DNA from: CAYJAZ01 sp964369185
GTDB lineage: Bacteria; Desulfobacterota; Desulfovibrionia; Desulfovibrionales; Desulfovibrionaceae
Direction of reading: 5' to 3'
DNA: 64,000 nucleotides
Assembly: GCA_964369185.1 (NCBI GenBank)
Contig: CAYJEN010000004.1
Coordinates: 21,620-85,619 of the forward strand
Each line of letters begins with the position of its first letter. Positions within the stretch are counted from its first letter, which is position 1. A model generated the notes under the pieces. That model ran no database searches, was not told the origin of the DNA, and worked only from the letters and a program-made list of their open reading frames with translations. Positions 19,001 through 28,200 of this stretch are shown here, piece by piece. Position numbers and translations under genes: made by a program.

Positions 19001-19080
19001 GAATCGGACACCCGAGACAACTGCTACCGTTGCTTCCTTTCGGATCTGGCGGGGTTCACAGCGTAATCGCCGCCCGATTC
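19001..19080 (-). ncRNA. ffs: Signal recognition particle 4.5S RNA
   Basis: The minus strand carries the diagnostic SRP apical region GAACCCCGCC-AGATCCGAAAGGAAGCAACGGTAGCA, i.e. the Ffh-binding asymmetric loop and GGAA-type tetraloop. The outer arms GAATCGG (plus 19001-19007) and CCGATTC (19074-19080) close the long hairpin. The size is that of the short bacterial SRP RNA lacking the Alu domain. A promoter lies just upstream and a terminator just downstream, so it is an independent unit ahead of moeA. The exact 5' end may be a few bases further out. Confidence 0.92.
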
Positions 19081-19093
19081 ATAATAGATGTGC

Positions 19094-19122
19094 ATTATTA
19101 CCTATCGAAAAAAAAAAGTCAA
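19094..19122 (-). promoter_or_regulatory. Sigma-70-type promoter of ffs
   Basis: On the minus strand TTGACT (plus 19117-19122) is followed after 16-17 bases by TAATAAT, placing the start just upstream of the SRP RNA helix. The spacer is dominated by a T-run. Confidence 0.6.
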
Positions 19123-19176
19123 GCATTTTAAATTTGTAATTTATTAGGAAGTCACGTGAATCTAATTTATGATTTC

Positions 19177-19226
19177 TTGAGGGAGAAAAGCACGTTTTTT
19201 TTAGTAAACGTGCTTTTCTCCCTCAA
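19177..19226. repeat. Perfect 21-bp hairpin in the flgD-ffs gap
   Basis: TTGAGGGAGAAAAGCACGTTT (19177-19197) is matched exactly by its inverse at 19206-19226 around a loop of eight bases. It lies in a 378-bp non-coding stretch (19081-19458). No U-tract follows on either strand; only the loop is T-rich. It may be a processed terminator, a transcription barrier or an RNA-stability hairpin. Confidence 0.7.
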
Positions 19227-19376
19227 ACTTCCCCTTTCCTTAAAAAATAACTGTTATTAATTCAAGAAATTACATAATTATCTCATGTTTTTATTTTAGT
19301 CGCTCTTGAAATATATCTTATTATATACGAATTGTAATGACCTGTGTGTAAGAAGAAGTACAAACCCCGTTTTGGA

Positions 19377-19425
19377 TAAAAATAAAAAAAGCACTCCCTT
19401 TAATGTGATTAAAAGGAATGCTTTA
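19377..19425 (-). terminator. Terminator of the fliK-flgD operon
   Basis: On the minus strand GCATTCCTTTTAAT and ATTAAAGGGAGTGC form a stem (plus 19391-19404 and 19408-19421) with a 3-base loop, followed by a T-run, 34 bases after the flgD stop. Confidence 0.85.
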
Positions 19426-19458
19426 TGTTTTACTATATAAATAGGATAGATTTGTTTA

Positions 19459-20232
19459 TTATGGAGTTGTTTCTGTACCTGAGTTGTTAGTTCCGTTTTC
19501 AGGATCTTCCGGATCAGTTTCAGGGGTTTCCGGATCTTCTTCCGGTGTAGTTTCAGCATCTTCCGGTTTAAGAATTTCTGTAACTTCTGAAAGTGCAACA
19601 ATTCTGCCGTCAGTAAGTTTTAGGAATTGTTCACCATTGTAGCTACTTACACCATCAACTTTACCTGAAACTTGTGTTTGAGTTACTACGGTATCACCAT
19701 TTGCATCAAATGCGCTAAGAGCAATAGTGTAAACACCGTCAGCCGCGACTGAACCATCAGAAAGATAGCCGTCCCACTCAAATTTATGAACACCCGGAGC
19801 GGTTGGGCTAAGTGGTACACTAGCTACCATTTCCATATTTGAATTGAATATGTTAACAGCACCAGAGGCGATATCATCATCACAAGCATATAAAACTTCA
19901 GAAGCTTTACCACCGCTTACACTCACACCATAACCCGATGCGGCTACGTCAAGACCAATAAATGAAGCTGAGCTTACTGTTAAAGCTTTATTTTGAGCTT
20001 CAACAAGTCCTGTCATACTTTCATTCATGTTCATCATCTGTTCAAGAGAGTTGAATTGAGCTAATTGTGCAACAAATTCTGTATCTTCAGCAGGGTTTAG
20101 TGGATCTTGATATTGTAATTGTGTTACCATAAGAACAAGAAAAGAATCTTTATCTAAATCGTCACCTGTTCCGGTGAGATATTCAGTAGGGCTAAATGCG
20201 GAATTGTATTGATTTGAAATTGCTTGTGACAT
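19459..20232 (-). CDS. flgD: Flagellar hook capping protein FlgD
   Basis: Scaffold that caps the growing flagellar hook; 257 aa. The N-terminal FlgD motif is DKDSFLVLMVTQLQYQDPLNP followed by EFVAQLAQFNSLEQM, essentially the family consensus. The Ig/Tudor-like centre contains KFEWDGYLSDGSVAADGVYT, the FLG motif. An unusual acidic C-terminal extension of Pro/Glu/Thr/Asp repeats (PEEDPETPETDPEDPENG) follows the core and would be exposed or disordered. It begins 13 bases after fliK, forming a two-gene operon under the sigma-54 promoter at 22.14 kb. Downstream hook genes (flgE) are not adjacent. Confidence 0.93.
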   Translation of the reverse strand: MSQAISNQYNSAFSPTEYLTGTGDDLDKDSFLVLMVTQLQYQDPLNPAEDTEFVAQLAQFNSLEQMMNMNESMTGLVEAQNKALTVSSASFIGLDVAASGYGVSVSGGKASEVLYACDDDIASGAVNIFNSNMEMVASVPLSPTAPGVHKFEWDGYLSDGSVAADGVYTIALSAFDANGDTVVTQTQVSGKVDGVSSYNGEQFLKLTDGRIVALSEVTEILKPEDAETTPEEDPETPETDPEDPENGTNNSGTETTP

Positions 20233-20245
20233 AACTTACACTCCT

Positions 20246-22111
20246 CTAAGCAACTAAGTTAAGATAGGAACTGTTTTCTTTGTCAAAAATTAGTCCCTCG
20301 CTTTCTTGAAGCAAGTTTTGTGCCAATTCTAATTCATCTTCGCTAAGAGCTGATTTATCAATCCAGCCTTCGTTGATACCTCTTCCTAGCACACGAAGTC
20401 TGTTTAGGTCATCAACTTGCTGCTGCATTGCTTGTTGTTGCTGTTGTTGTTCGCCTTCAAATTGTTGACTTTCTTGATGTTGTGCGTACTCATTTGTATC
20501 TGATTGTAGTTCAACTTCAATATTTTCAAATTTGATACCTTGTCCTTCAAGCTCACGCTTAATTACGTCTATTTGCTGGTTGATTGCGTGCATTGTTTCT
20601 AGGCGTTCAGGTTGAATAAGAGCATTGACTTCACCATTTTTAGATGTAAGAACAACGTTCAAAGCACCTAATTCTACAGGATTAAGTTGAACTTCTAATT
20701 TCTGTATATTACCTTTTGCAGCTGTTGTAATTGCATTTTGTACTTGTGAAAGAATTGTTGAATCGTATCCAACTTTTCCGGCTTCAACTTTTGCCATATT
20801 TTGCGAAGTCATAGCTTGGTTCACGTTCTGATTTGTAAAGGTTAAAGATTGTTTTTGCTCTTTTGGAGTATTATCAGAGAAGCTTTCTTTGCCTGTTTCA
20901 CTTGTAAATGAAATTGCACTTTTTAGTGTGTTTTCAAGTCCTTGAGCTAAAGTATTTTTTGTTCCTAATTTAGCATCAAGAGTTTTATTATCTTGTAGCA
21001 TTCTCATTTCATGCAACAAAGCATCATTTTTTAGACCATTTTCTTTGAATGAAGTAAGAATTTCTTCCATATGAGTATCTTCCATCATTGCTTTGGTCAC
21101 GGAAGTACGTTTATCTGTAAGATTTTCAGCATTTAGCTCTGCTTCCATACGTGAACGAGCTTTATCTTCAATCGTTTGAAGATTAGTGGCTAAGGTATTT
21201 GTGAGAGCTGTTAAATCATCTTTTTTACGTGTGATTTCATTTCTTGCTGAACTCATAATAAACTCAAAATCTGTTTTAGAAACGGTCAAATCTTTGACCC
21301 CTTCAAACATTTTTCCAAGTTTAGTTTTTTCAGCATCTGATAATTGAAGCAGAGTAGTAAGTGCGCCAAATTCTTCTGTTGAAAGAGTGAGCGAACCTTT
21401 CTTTTCAATTTCGCTGCTTAAGAAATCTAATATACCTTCAGGGGTTTGTGATGTAAGAGCATTATAGACTTCTTCAGGTGTTTGACTACTAGACATCAAC
21501 TTTTGCGATAGACCCAAAAGTTTTTGTTCTTCTAGTTTTGTAAGGTTTTGCTCTTCACCCATAACAGTACTTAATGCCGTTTGGAGTAAATAATCGCTTG
21601 TAGAGCCATCAATTGTTTTTCCTGCATCTTGTATAGCAGTAAGAACTTCAAGATTATTGTAACCATCGGCACGCATGTTTTCGATAAGTTCTTTAATTTC
21701 TTCTTGATTAAACCTTACATTGCCAGAGGAAATATTTACCTCATCATGCATTGAGTAAGGTGATAAAAATTGTGCGGCTAGGGAATTTTCTTCCCCTTCC
21801 TCTGCTAAATCATACACAGATTTTTCAAACTCAGACATCAATTCTTTAGCATTTTTAGTCAATTCACTTACATTTTGAAAACTTGATAAACCATTATTTT
21901 TATTTATTCTTTCTTGTAAATCTAATGCTTGGTTTTTCATTTTTTCAAAATAAGCGTTGTCATCAGCTTTTTTTTGAGCTTCTTCTTCAAGATAGTCTTC
22001 AAAGTCGCTATATGATTGACTGTTTTGTCCGCTAGAAGATACTTGATTTGCAAAAGTTTGTGCAAATCCGCTATAATTCGAGTAGTTATTTAATGATGGT
22101 AAGTATTGCAT
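20246..22111 (-). CDS. fliK: Flagellar hook-length control protein FliK
   Basis: Secreted molecular ruler that switches the flagellar export apparatus from hook to filament; 621 aa. The long N-terminal and middle part is Ser/Gln/Glu-rich and variable, as expected of a ruler. The conserved Flg_hook C-terminal domain is at about residues 455-555, with KLEVQLNPVELGALNVVLTS and then IQPERLETMHAINQQIDVIK. A Gln-rich stretch (QFEGEQQQQQQAMQQQ) follows. The gene starts 25 bases downstream of a sigma-54 consensus promoter and is immediately followed by flgD, the usual neighbour. Confidence 0.9.
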   Translation of the reverse strand: MQYLPSLNNYSNYSGFAQTFANQVSSSGQNSQSYSDFEDYLEEEAQKKADDNAYFEKMKNQALDLQERINKNNGLSSFQNVSELTKNAKELMSEFEKSVYDLAEEGEENSLAAQFLSPYSMHDEVNISSGNVRFNQEEIKELIENMRADGYNNLEVLTAIQDAGKTIDGSTSDYLLQTALSTVMGEEQNLTKLEEQKLLGLSQKLMSSSQTPEEVYNALTSQTPEGILDFLSSEIEKKGSLTLSTEEFGALTTLLQLSDAEKTKLGKMFEGVKDLTVSKTDFEFIMSSARNEITRKKDDLTALTNTLATNLQTIEDKARSRMEAELNAENLTDKRTSVTKAMMEDTHMEEILTSFKENGLKNDALLHEMRMLQDNKTLDAKLGTKNTLAQGLENTLKSAISFTSETGKESFSDNTPKEQKQSLTFTNQNVNQAMTSQNMAKVEAGKVGYDSTILSQVQNAITTAAKGNIQKLEVQLNPVELGALNVVLTSKNGEVNALIQPERLETMHAINQQIDVIKRELEGQGIKFENIEVELQSDTNEYAQHQESQQFEGEQQQQQQAMQQQVDDLNRLRVLGRGINEGWIDKSALSEDELELAQNLLQESEGLIFDKENSSYLNLVA

Positions 22112-22136
22112 AGTATTATCCTCACGCTAATTATTA

Positions 22137-22152
22137 TGCAATATATATGCCA
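22137..22152 (-). promoter_or_regulatory. Sigma-54 (-24/-12) promoter of fliK-flgD
   Basis: On the minus strand TGGCATATATATTGCA matches TGGCAyr-N4-TTGCa with GG and GC at the exact required spacing, 25 bases before the fliK ATG. This agrees with sigma-54 control of hook genes and with the sigma-54 activator at 16.2-17.3 kb. Confidence 0.75.
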
Positions 22153-22185
22153 GTCAGTTATGGAGGTTATGTTATTGTTTCGAGA

Positions 22186-22226
22186 GGGGGGAAACCTCGT
22201 TTTTATAAAAAACGAGGTTTCCCCCC
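22186..22226. terminator. Perfect 19-bp hairpin downstream of catalase
   Basis: GGGGGGAAACCTCGTTTTT (22186-22204) pairs with its exact inverse at 22208-22226. It lies between the catalase stop and the fliK promoter, where it would isolate the two leftward units. It lacks a clear trailing U-tract, so terminator function is inferred from position. Confidence 0.55.
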
Positions 22227-22257
22227 CTTAAAAAATCAATCTATACTACATATTTTT

Positions 22258-23694
22258 TTACAATCCTAATGCTTTTCTTACTCCTTCGCCGTACGCTGGG
22301 TCGGCTTTGGCGCAGTTTGCTATATGACGTTCTTTAATTTCGTTAGGAGCGTCGCCCATAGCACGAGCAGTATTGTCGAATAGAGCCTGTTTTTGTTCTG
22401 CGGACATAAGATTGAAGAGAAGTCCCGGTTGTGTATAATAATCGTCATCATCGTCACGATAGTTATAGTTGAGGGCATCGCCTTCTAATTTGAGAGGCGG
22501 TTCTTGTAGATTTTGAGAATCTGCCCATTCATTTTCTGAGTTTGGTTCATATGTCAGGGTCGCGCCGTAGTTACCGTCAACACGCATTTGACCGTCTCTA
22601 TGGAAAGAATGAACAGGAACACGAGGTGCATTTACCGGAATATGTGTGTGATTCACGCCAAGACGATATCTTTGAGCGTCAGCATAAGCAAAGAGGCGAC
22701 CTTGCAACATTCTATCCGGTGAGAAACCAATTCCAGGGACGATTGCAGCAGGGTTGAAAGCTGCTTGCTCTACATCTGCAAAATAGTTTTCAGGGTTTTT
22801 ATTGAGTTCAAAATATCCAACTTCGATGAGTGGATAATCTTTTTTTCTCCATACTTTAGTGAGGTCAAACGGATGGAATTCGTAGTTATCTGCATCTTTT
22901 TCAGGCATGATTTGGATATACATAGTCCATTTAGGGAAGTCGCCTTTTTCAATGCTGTCAAAGAGGTCACGTTGATGACTTTCTCTATCTCCGGCAATGA
23001 TGGCTGCCGCTTCAGCATCGGTAAGGTTTTTAATTCCTTGCTGAGTTTTGAAGTGGAACTTTACCCAGTAACGCTCATTTTTATCATTGATAAATGAGAA
23101 AGTATGACTTCCAAATCCGTCCATATGACGATAAGAAGCAGGAATACCTCTATCACTCATAACAACAGTAACTTGATGGAGAGCTTCAGGAAGGTTTGTC
23201 CAGAAATCCCAGTTGTTTTTAGCAGAACGCATATTGGTTTTAGGGTCACGTTTAACGGCGTGGTTTAGGTCAGGGAATTTTAACGGATCACGAAAGAAGA
23301 ATACAGGTGTGTTATTTCCAACTAAATCCCAGTTACCTTGATCGGTATAAAATTTCATGGCGAAGCCACGAATATCACGTTCAGCATCGGCAGCACCACG
23401 TTCACCTGCTACGGTTGAAAAGCGTACAAACATATCGGTTTTCTTGCCGATTTCTTTAAACATACTTGCTTTTGTATATTTTGTGATATCATGTGTAACT
23501 GTGAAAGTTCCGAATGCACCGGAGCCTTTAGCGTGCATACGTCTTTCTGGGATAACTTCGCGATCGAAATGAGCAAGTTTTTCAATGAGCCAAACATCTT
23601 GTAAAAGGATTGGGCCACGCTTTCCTGCGGTGAGGCTGTCTTGGTTATTGGTTACAGGCGCACCGTTAGCCATAGTAAGTTTTTTATCAGACAT
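22258..23694 (-). CDS. katA: Monofunctional haem catalase (small-subunit clade)
   Basis: Decomposes hydrogen peroxide in the cytoplasm; 478 aa, typical of small-subunit clade 3 catalases. The catalytic His region is RRMHAKGSGAFGTFTVTHD, the distal Asn region DLVGNNTPVFFFRDP, and the proximal haem-ligand Tyr lies in RLFAYADAQRYRLGVNH. AAGGAGAG precedes the ATG by 7 bases. It is transcribed alone, divergent from the sbcD-like gene, with hairpins on its downstream side. Its presence suggests exposure to oxygen or host oxidants in an otherwise anaerobic lineage; that is inference. Confidence 0.97.
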   Translation of the reverse strand: MSDKKLTMANGAPVTNNQDSLTAGKRGPILLQDVWLIEKLAHFDREVIPERRMHAKGSGAFGTFTVTHDITKYTKASMFKEIGKKTDMFVRFSTVAGERGAADAERDIRGFAMKFYTDQGNWDLVGNNTPVFFFRDPLKFPDLNHAVKRDPKTNMRSAKNNWDFWTNLPEALHQVTVVMSDRGIPASYRHMDGFGSHTFSFINDKNERYWVKFHFKTQQGIKNLTDAEAAAIIAGDRESHQRDLFDSIEKGDFPKWTMYIQIMPEKDADNYEFHPFDLTKVWRKKDYPLIEVGYFELNKNPENYFADVEQAAFNPAAIVPGIGFSPDRMLQGRLFAYADAQRYRLGVNHTHIPVNAPRVPVHSFHRDGQMRVDGNYGATLTYEPNSENEWADSQNLQEPPLKLEGDALNYNYRDDDDDYYTQPGLLFNLMSAEQKQALFDNTARAMGDAPNEIKERHIANCAKADPAYGEGVRKALGL

Positions 23695-23893
23695 GTTTTC
23701 TCTCCTTGATCGTGGATATGCTTATACGAGAAAGCTTTATCCTATTTTGTATAGTTGGCAGAAAAATCTGCATGTTGTTACTTTCAAAACGCAATAACTT
23801 CAACAATAATACACAAAGGAAAACAAAATGAAATGATAAGGCTTTTATAATCATCTAAGGCGGCTAAATAAATAGCTTGAGAAATCTGAAAAC

Positions 23894-23922
23894 TTGACAA
23901 TATAATTATGAATGTCTAAACT
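23894..23922 (+). promoter_or_regulatory. Sigma-70-type promoter of the sbcD/yhaN-like operon
   Basis: TTGACA (23894-23899), 17-base spacer, TAAACT (23917-23922), 38 bases before the ATG at 23961. A perfect -35 box. Confidence 0.65.
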
Positions 23923-23960
23923 CAACGTATCATAAAAAAATATAAAAGAAAAGTACCTTC

Positions 23961-25250
23961 ATGCAAAATATCAAAATAATTCATGCCGCAGATTTGCACC
24001 TAGATGTGCCGATGAAAAATGTTCCAAATAGTAAAAATATTGGGGCAGAATCAACATATAGGGCTTTGGAAAATCTCGTACAATTTGCGATAAAAGAAAA
24101 AGTCAATGCTCTTTTGCTGGTTGGCGATATTTGGAATCATGAAGAAATCAGCTTAAAAGCAAGGCTTGCTGTAATTAAAGCTTGTAATACTTTAAATGAG
24201 TATAATATCAAAGTTTTTATAAGTCATGGTAATCATGACCCGCTTGATAATAATTTTAAATCGCTTACTTTTCCTCAAAATGTTCATGTTTTTAAAGATA
24301 AATATGAATGTGTTCCATTAGAAAAAGATAATAATGTTGTAGCGATGATACATGGAATTAGTCATGCCACAAAAAAAGAGACAAGAAATCTTTCTACTTT
24401 TTTTCCAATAATTACAGAAAAAATGAAAAATGAGCACTTTCATCTGTTTATGCTTCACACTTCTTTAGTAAAAAATGATGGAGAAGCTGTGTATGCACCG
24501 TGTACACTAGCGGAATTAAAGGAAAAAAATCCGCATTACTGGGCACTTGGGCATGTTCACAGTTATCAAATGCTAGAAGAAAATCCTCATGTTGTTTTTT
24601 CGGGTGCTTTGCAAGGTACTCATATCAATGAAGATAATGCTCATGGCTGTGTACTTATTACTATGGAAAGAGATGATAATAAAAGAGTATCAATCAAAGA
24701 AGAACTTGTTCCTATTGCCCCACTTTATTGGAAAAAAATTGACTGTGTACTCCCTGATGATGTGCTAGACTTAGCTCAAGCGCAACAATATATATATGAT
24801 GTACTTGCTACGCATCAAGAGAGCTTGCCTTCATGCACGAAGCAGGTAATAGTAAAAATTACCCTTAAAGGTCAAACAGAGCTGAATAACTTACTTAGAA
24901 ATATTTATACCTTACAAGAATTGACTGATTCGCTTTCAGAACAAGCAAGCGAACTCCGTCCGCCGGTTTTAGTAAAAGAAATTGAGGTGGAAACAGAGGA
25001 TGTTCAAGAGGATAAAAATATCAGTGAACTCCTGAAAGGCGATGATTTTTTAGCACAAGTTCTGCGGGAAGCTGAAAATTTATTTGATGAAAATGATGAA
25101 GAACTTGCTTTACTTTTTCAAAAATTATATCATGATAGCCCAGTAAAAAATCAACATAAAAAAATAATACCTATGCCGATTGAACGAGAAGCTTTTGATA
25201 AAATAATTCGCCAAGCACAATACATTTGTGCGGAAACATTGGAAAAATAA
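23961..25250 (+). CDS. SbcD/YhaO-type DNA repair metallophosphoesterase
   Basis: Calcineurin-like nuclease subunit of an Mre11/Rad50-type complex, 429 aa. Metal-binding motifs: HAADLHLDVP (residues 10-19), LLVGDIWNHEE, ISHGNHDP, then MLHTSL and ALGHVHS. The C-terminal half is specific to the YhaO branch, with an acidic region around EVETEDVQEDKN. The next gene, 6 bases downstream, is the partner ATPase, which fixes the assignment. A promoter with perfect TTGACA precedes it. It would process DNA ends or hairpins as an exo/endonuclease. Confidence 0.9.
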   Translation: MQNIKIIHAADLHLDVPMKNVPNSKNIGAESTYRALENLVQFAIKEKVNALLLVGDIWNHEEISLKARLAVIKACNTLNEYNIKVFISHGNHDPLDNNFKSLTFPQNVHVFKDKYECVPLEKDNNVVAMIHGISHATKKETRNLSTFFPIITEKMKNEHFHLFMLHTSLVKNDGEAVYAPCTLAELKEKNPHYWALGHVHSYQMLEENPHVVFSGALQGTHINEDNAHGCVLITMERDDNKRVSIKEELVPIAPLYWKKIDCVLPDDVLDLAQAQQYIYDVLATHQESLPSCTKQVIVKITLKGQTELNNLLRNIYTLQELTDSLSEQASELRPPVLVKEIEVETEDVQEDKNISELLKGDDFLAQVLREAENLFDENDEELALLFQKLYHDSPVKNQHKKIIPMPIEREAFDKIIRQAQYICAETLEK

Positions 25251-25256
25251 TCATCT

Positions 25257-28200
25257 ATGAAAATTAATGCATTCGATATACAAGAATTTGGAATATTAGC
25301 TAAGCAAAGTCAATATAACTTGCCTTCCGGTTTACTTATTTTTTTAGGTCAAAATGAGGCAGGAAAATCTACATCTTTAGAATTTTTCCGCACTCTTTTA
25401 ACAGGTTTTCCCTCTGCACGCTCAAAAAAATCGAGAGAAGGGCTTTTTGCGAGTAAAAATCCTCAAATGGGCGGAATGCTTGAGCTTAGTACGAAGAATG
25501 CTGGTTTAATGAAAATTGAACGTACGAAGAATGCTTTCAATCTTTATGATGCAAAAGGAAATTCTTTAGATTCAGCTATTTATGAAGCTCTTTTTGCAGG
25601 AGTAAGCAGAGAAATTTATTCAAGCCTCTATGGTTTTAGCTTGAATGAAATTCAAACTCTTGATGCTCTTGAAGCTGAAGAAGTGAAAACGGTTCTTTAT
25701 GGCACATCTTTTGGGCTCGGGCTTTATTCACCGCAAAAAGCATTTGCTCAAATTGATGCAGTAATAGGAGCTAAAAATGCAAAAAGTCTTATAAAAAATG
25801 ATTCTATTAAAAATGTCTTCAAAACAAATGCACAGAGAATTGAAGAAATTAATGCATTAATTCAAGAATATACAGAAAAAAATAATGAAATAGATACTTA
25901 TTATAAAGAATATGATCTTATACGTAATAATTTGCAAAGTATTAGATCTCGTAGAGAAGATAAATATGAAGAAATTCTTGCAGTGCAAAAAAAGATTAAT
26001 GCATGGGAAGTCTATCAAGATTACTACTTGACTAGTGAAAAAATCAAACGAATCCCAGCGATTAATGAATCATTATCATTTGTAAGCATAGAAAGTTTAG
26101 CTAAGTTGGAAAATGAAGAATATCAAATTAAATCACAAGGAAAAAATCTTGAAGATAAGAAGCAAATTTTACTTGCAAATTTAGAGAAAAAAGAACTTAA
26201 TGCTCAACTTGTTGAAATTTTCCCTAAACTAAAAGAATTGGTTGAATATAAAGCAAGCTATAGAAATGCATTTATTCAAATACCTTATACTCAAGAAACT
26301 ATAAATAAAACAGAAGAAGAGCTTGCAAAAGAAGTAAAATATCTTGGCAATTCTTGGTCTTTGGAGAAAGTAAGAAGCATAGATTATTCCTTTGAAGTTC
26401 ATAAATCAATTGAAACTTTTAACGTGATTCTTTCAGAGGCAGAAGGAAACTTAAAACAGGTTGAAAGTTCAATTAGTTACTTGAATCAAGAGAAACTACT
26501 TGTTACTGACGAAATAAAATATCTTGAAAAAAGTATTAGTGAGCTCAAAAAAGAAAAAATTGATTTAGACCCTACAAAAAGAGAACAGCTAACAACAGCA
26601 CTACGCAGAACTCAGGATGCTGTAGAAAAAATGCCTGAAAAACTTATACATTTAAAGTTAGCAAAGGCCGATTTTACACAAGCACTAAATCAACTTTCTT
26701 TTAAGATTACTCCAAGTGAGCAAATTTTATCTAAAGTTTCAAATGCACAAAATTCACTTCTTGCGCTTGCAAGTAAAATTGCAGAACAAGCTCAACGTGC
26801 CGATATTGCAAAAGAAAATTTGAAACAGGCTAAAAAAGCAGTTGATAAACTTGAAGAACAACAAGATTTTCTTTCAAAAGAGAATCAGAAACTTTTGCAT
26901 CTTGAAAGAACAACTCTTTATAAAAAGCGTAATGCCGTACAACGTATAAAATATCTTGAACAAAATCAAGAACAAGAAGTTGAGCGCATTCTTGACTTGC
27001 AAGGGCAATATGATGAAATTGCAGTGCAATTACCTAATAAAACAAGTGGTATTTTGTCATTTCTCTTTGGCGTGTTTGCGTTTTGCTTGGGAGGGATTTT
27101 ATTAATCACAAGTTTATATTATGATATTAAAGAAATAGATATTTCCTTTTTTGCTCAAAGTCTCTTTATACAGGAGAATTTAGCTGAATTTATTGAAATA
27201 CCAAATACTTATATAATACATTCACCTTTTGCGCTTTTAGTTTTTCTTATTGGTTTTACGTGTATTTACGTAAATATTCCAATGTATAACCCAGATAGAA
27301 AAAAGAAACTTCTAATGCTTGCTCAGATTAACAGTAGAAAAGAAGCAGCTATGCAAAAATTGCAAGCAAATAAAGACGAGTTTATAAGACTTTGTCAGTT
27401 TCTTGAGGTAAAAAAGGTAGATAACGAAATTTTAGAAGAGCTTGAAATTAAATTTGAACATGAGCAAGAACAACTTATCAGTAAGGAAAATCTTCTTAAA
27501 GAAACTTCTCAAACAGAAAACGAACTCAGAAATGCACGTTTTGAACTTTCACATAACTATGCAAAATATCAAAAAGAAGAACGTGCTATCCAAGAATTAC
27601 GTAGGGTATGGCAAGAACAGTTTGCCAATCTTTCAATTTCAGATGTTCCTTCAGCTGATGCCGTAGGTGTATACTTTGCACGTATAGACCAAATACGTAT
27701 GGCGAAGCAAAGTTTGAAAAATTTAGAAGAAGAAATTAATGCACTTAAAAATTCAAAACAAACACTTTCCGAACTTGCTCTTGAAGTTCTTCCAGATATA
27801 AAAGATTTGAGCTTGTCGAGCGATGAAATAGTGCGTACCGTTCAGGATATCATTAATATATGTAATGAGCAGGAAAAAATTAATGAAAGAAAGTTACAAC
27901 TTCTTGAAAATATAGATACTCTCGAAAATAAAAAACTAACAATAGAATCTAATCTTGCAAACTTTGATGAAAAACTGAAAGAAAAAAGAAGTGAACTAGA
28001 AAAAGCAAAAGATGAGTGGAATAAATACCTTACAAGTCAACTACTTGATAGTTCTATTTCTCCTGAAAGGGCTAAAGCAATTTTAGCGCATGTAGAAAAA
28101 TGTAGAAATATAGAAAATAATATAAAAAATCTATATAAAGAAAAAGACTTACATCAAAATGAAATTGATAGACTTGTAACTCCTTTAGAAAAGCTTTTAG

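Noticed and set aside
19296..19601. 101-codon leftward frame overlapping the end of flgD
   Set aside because: Basic, Lys/Leu-rich shadow of the acidic FlgD tail, running through the flgD terminator.
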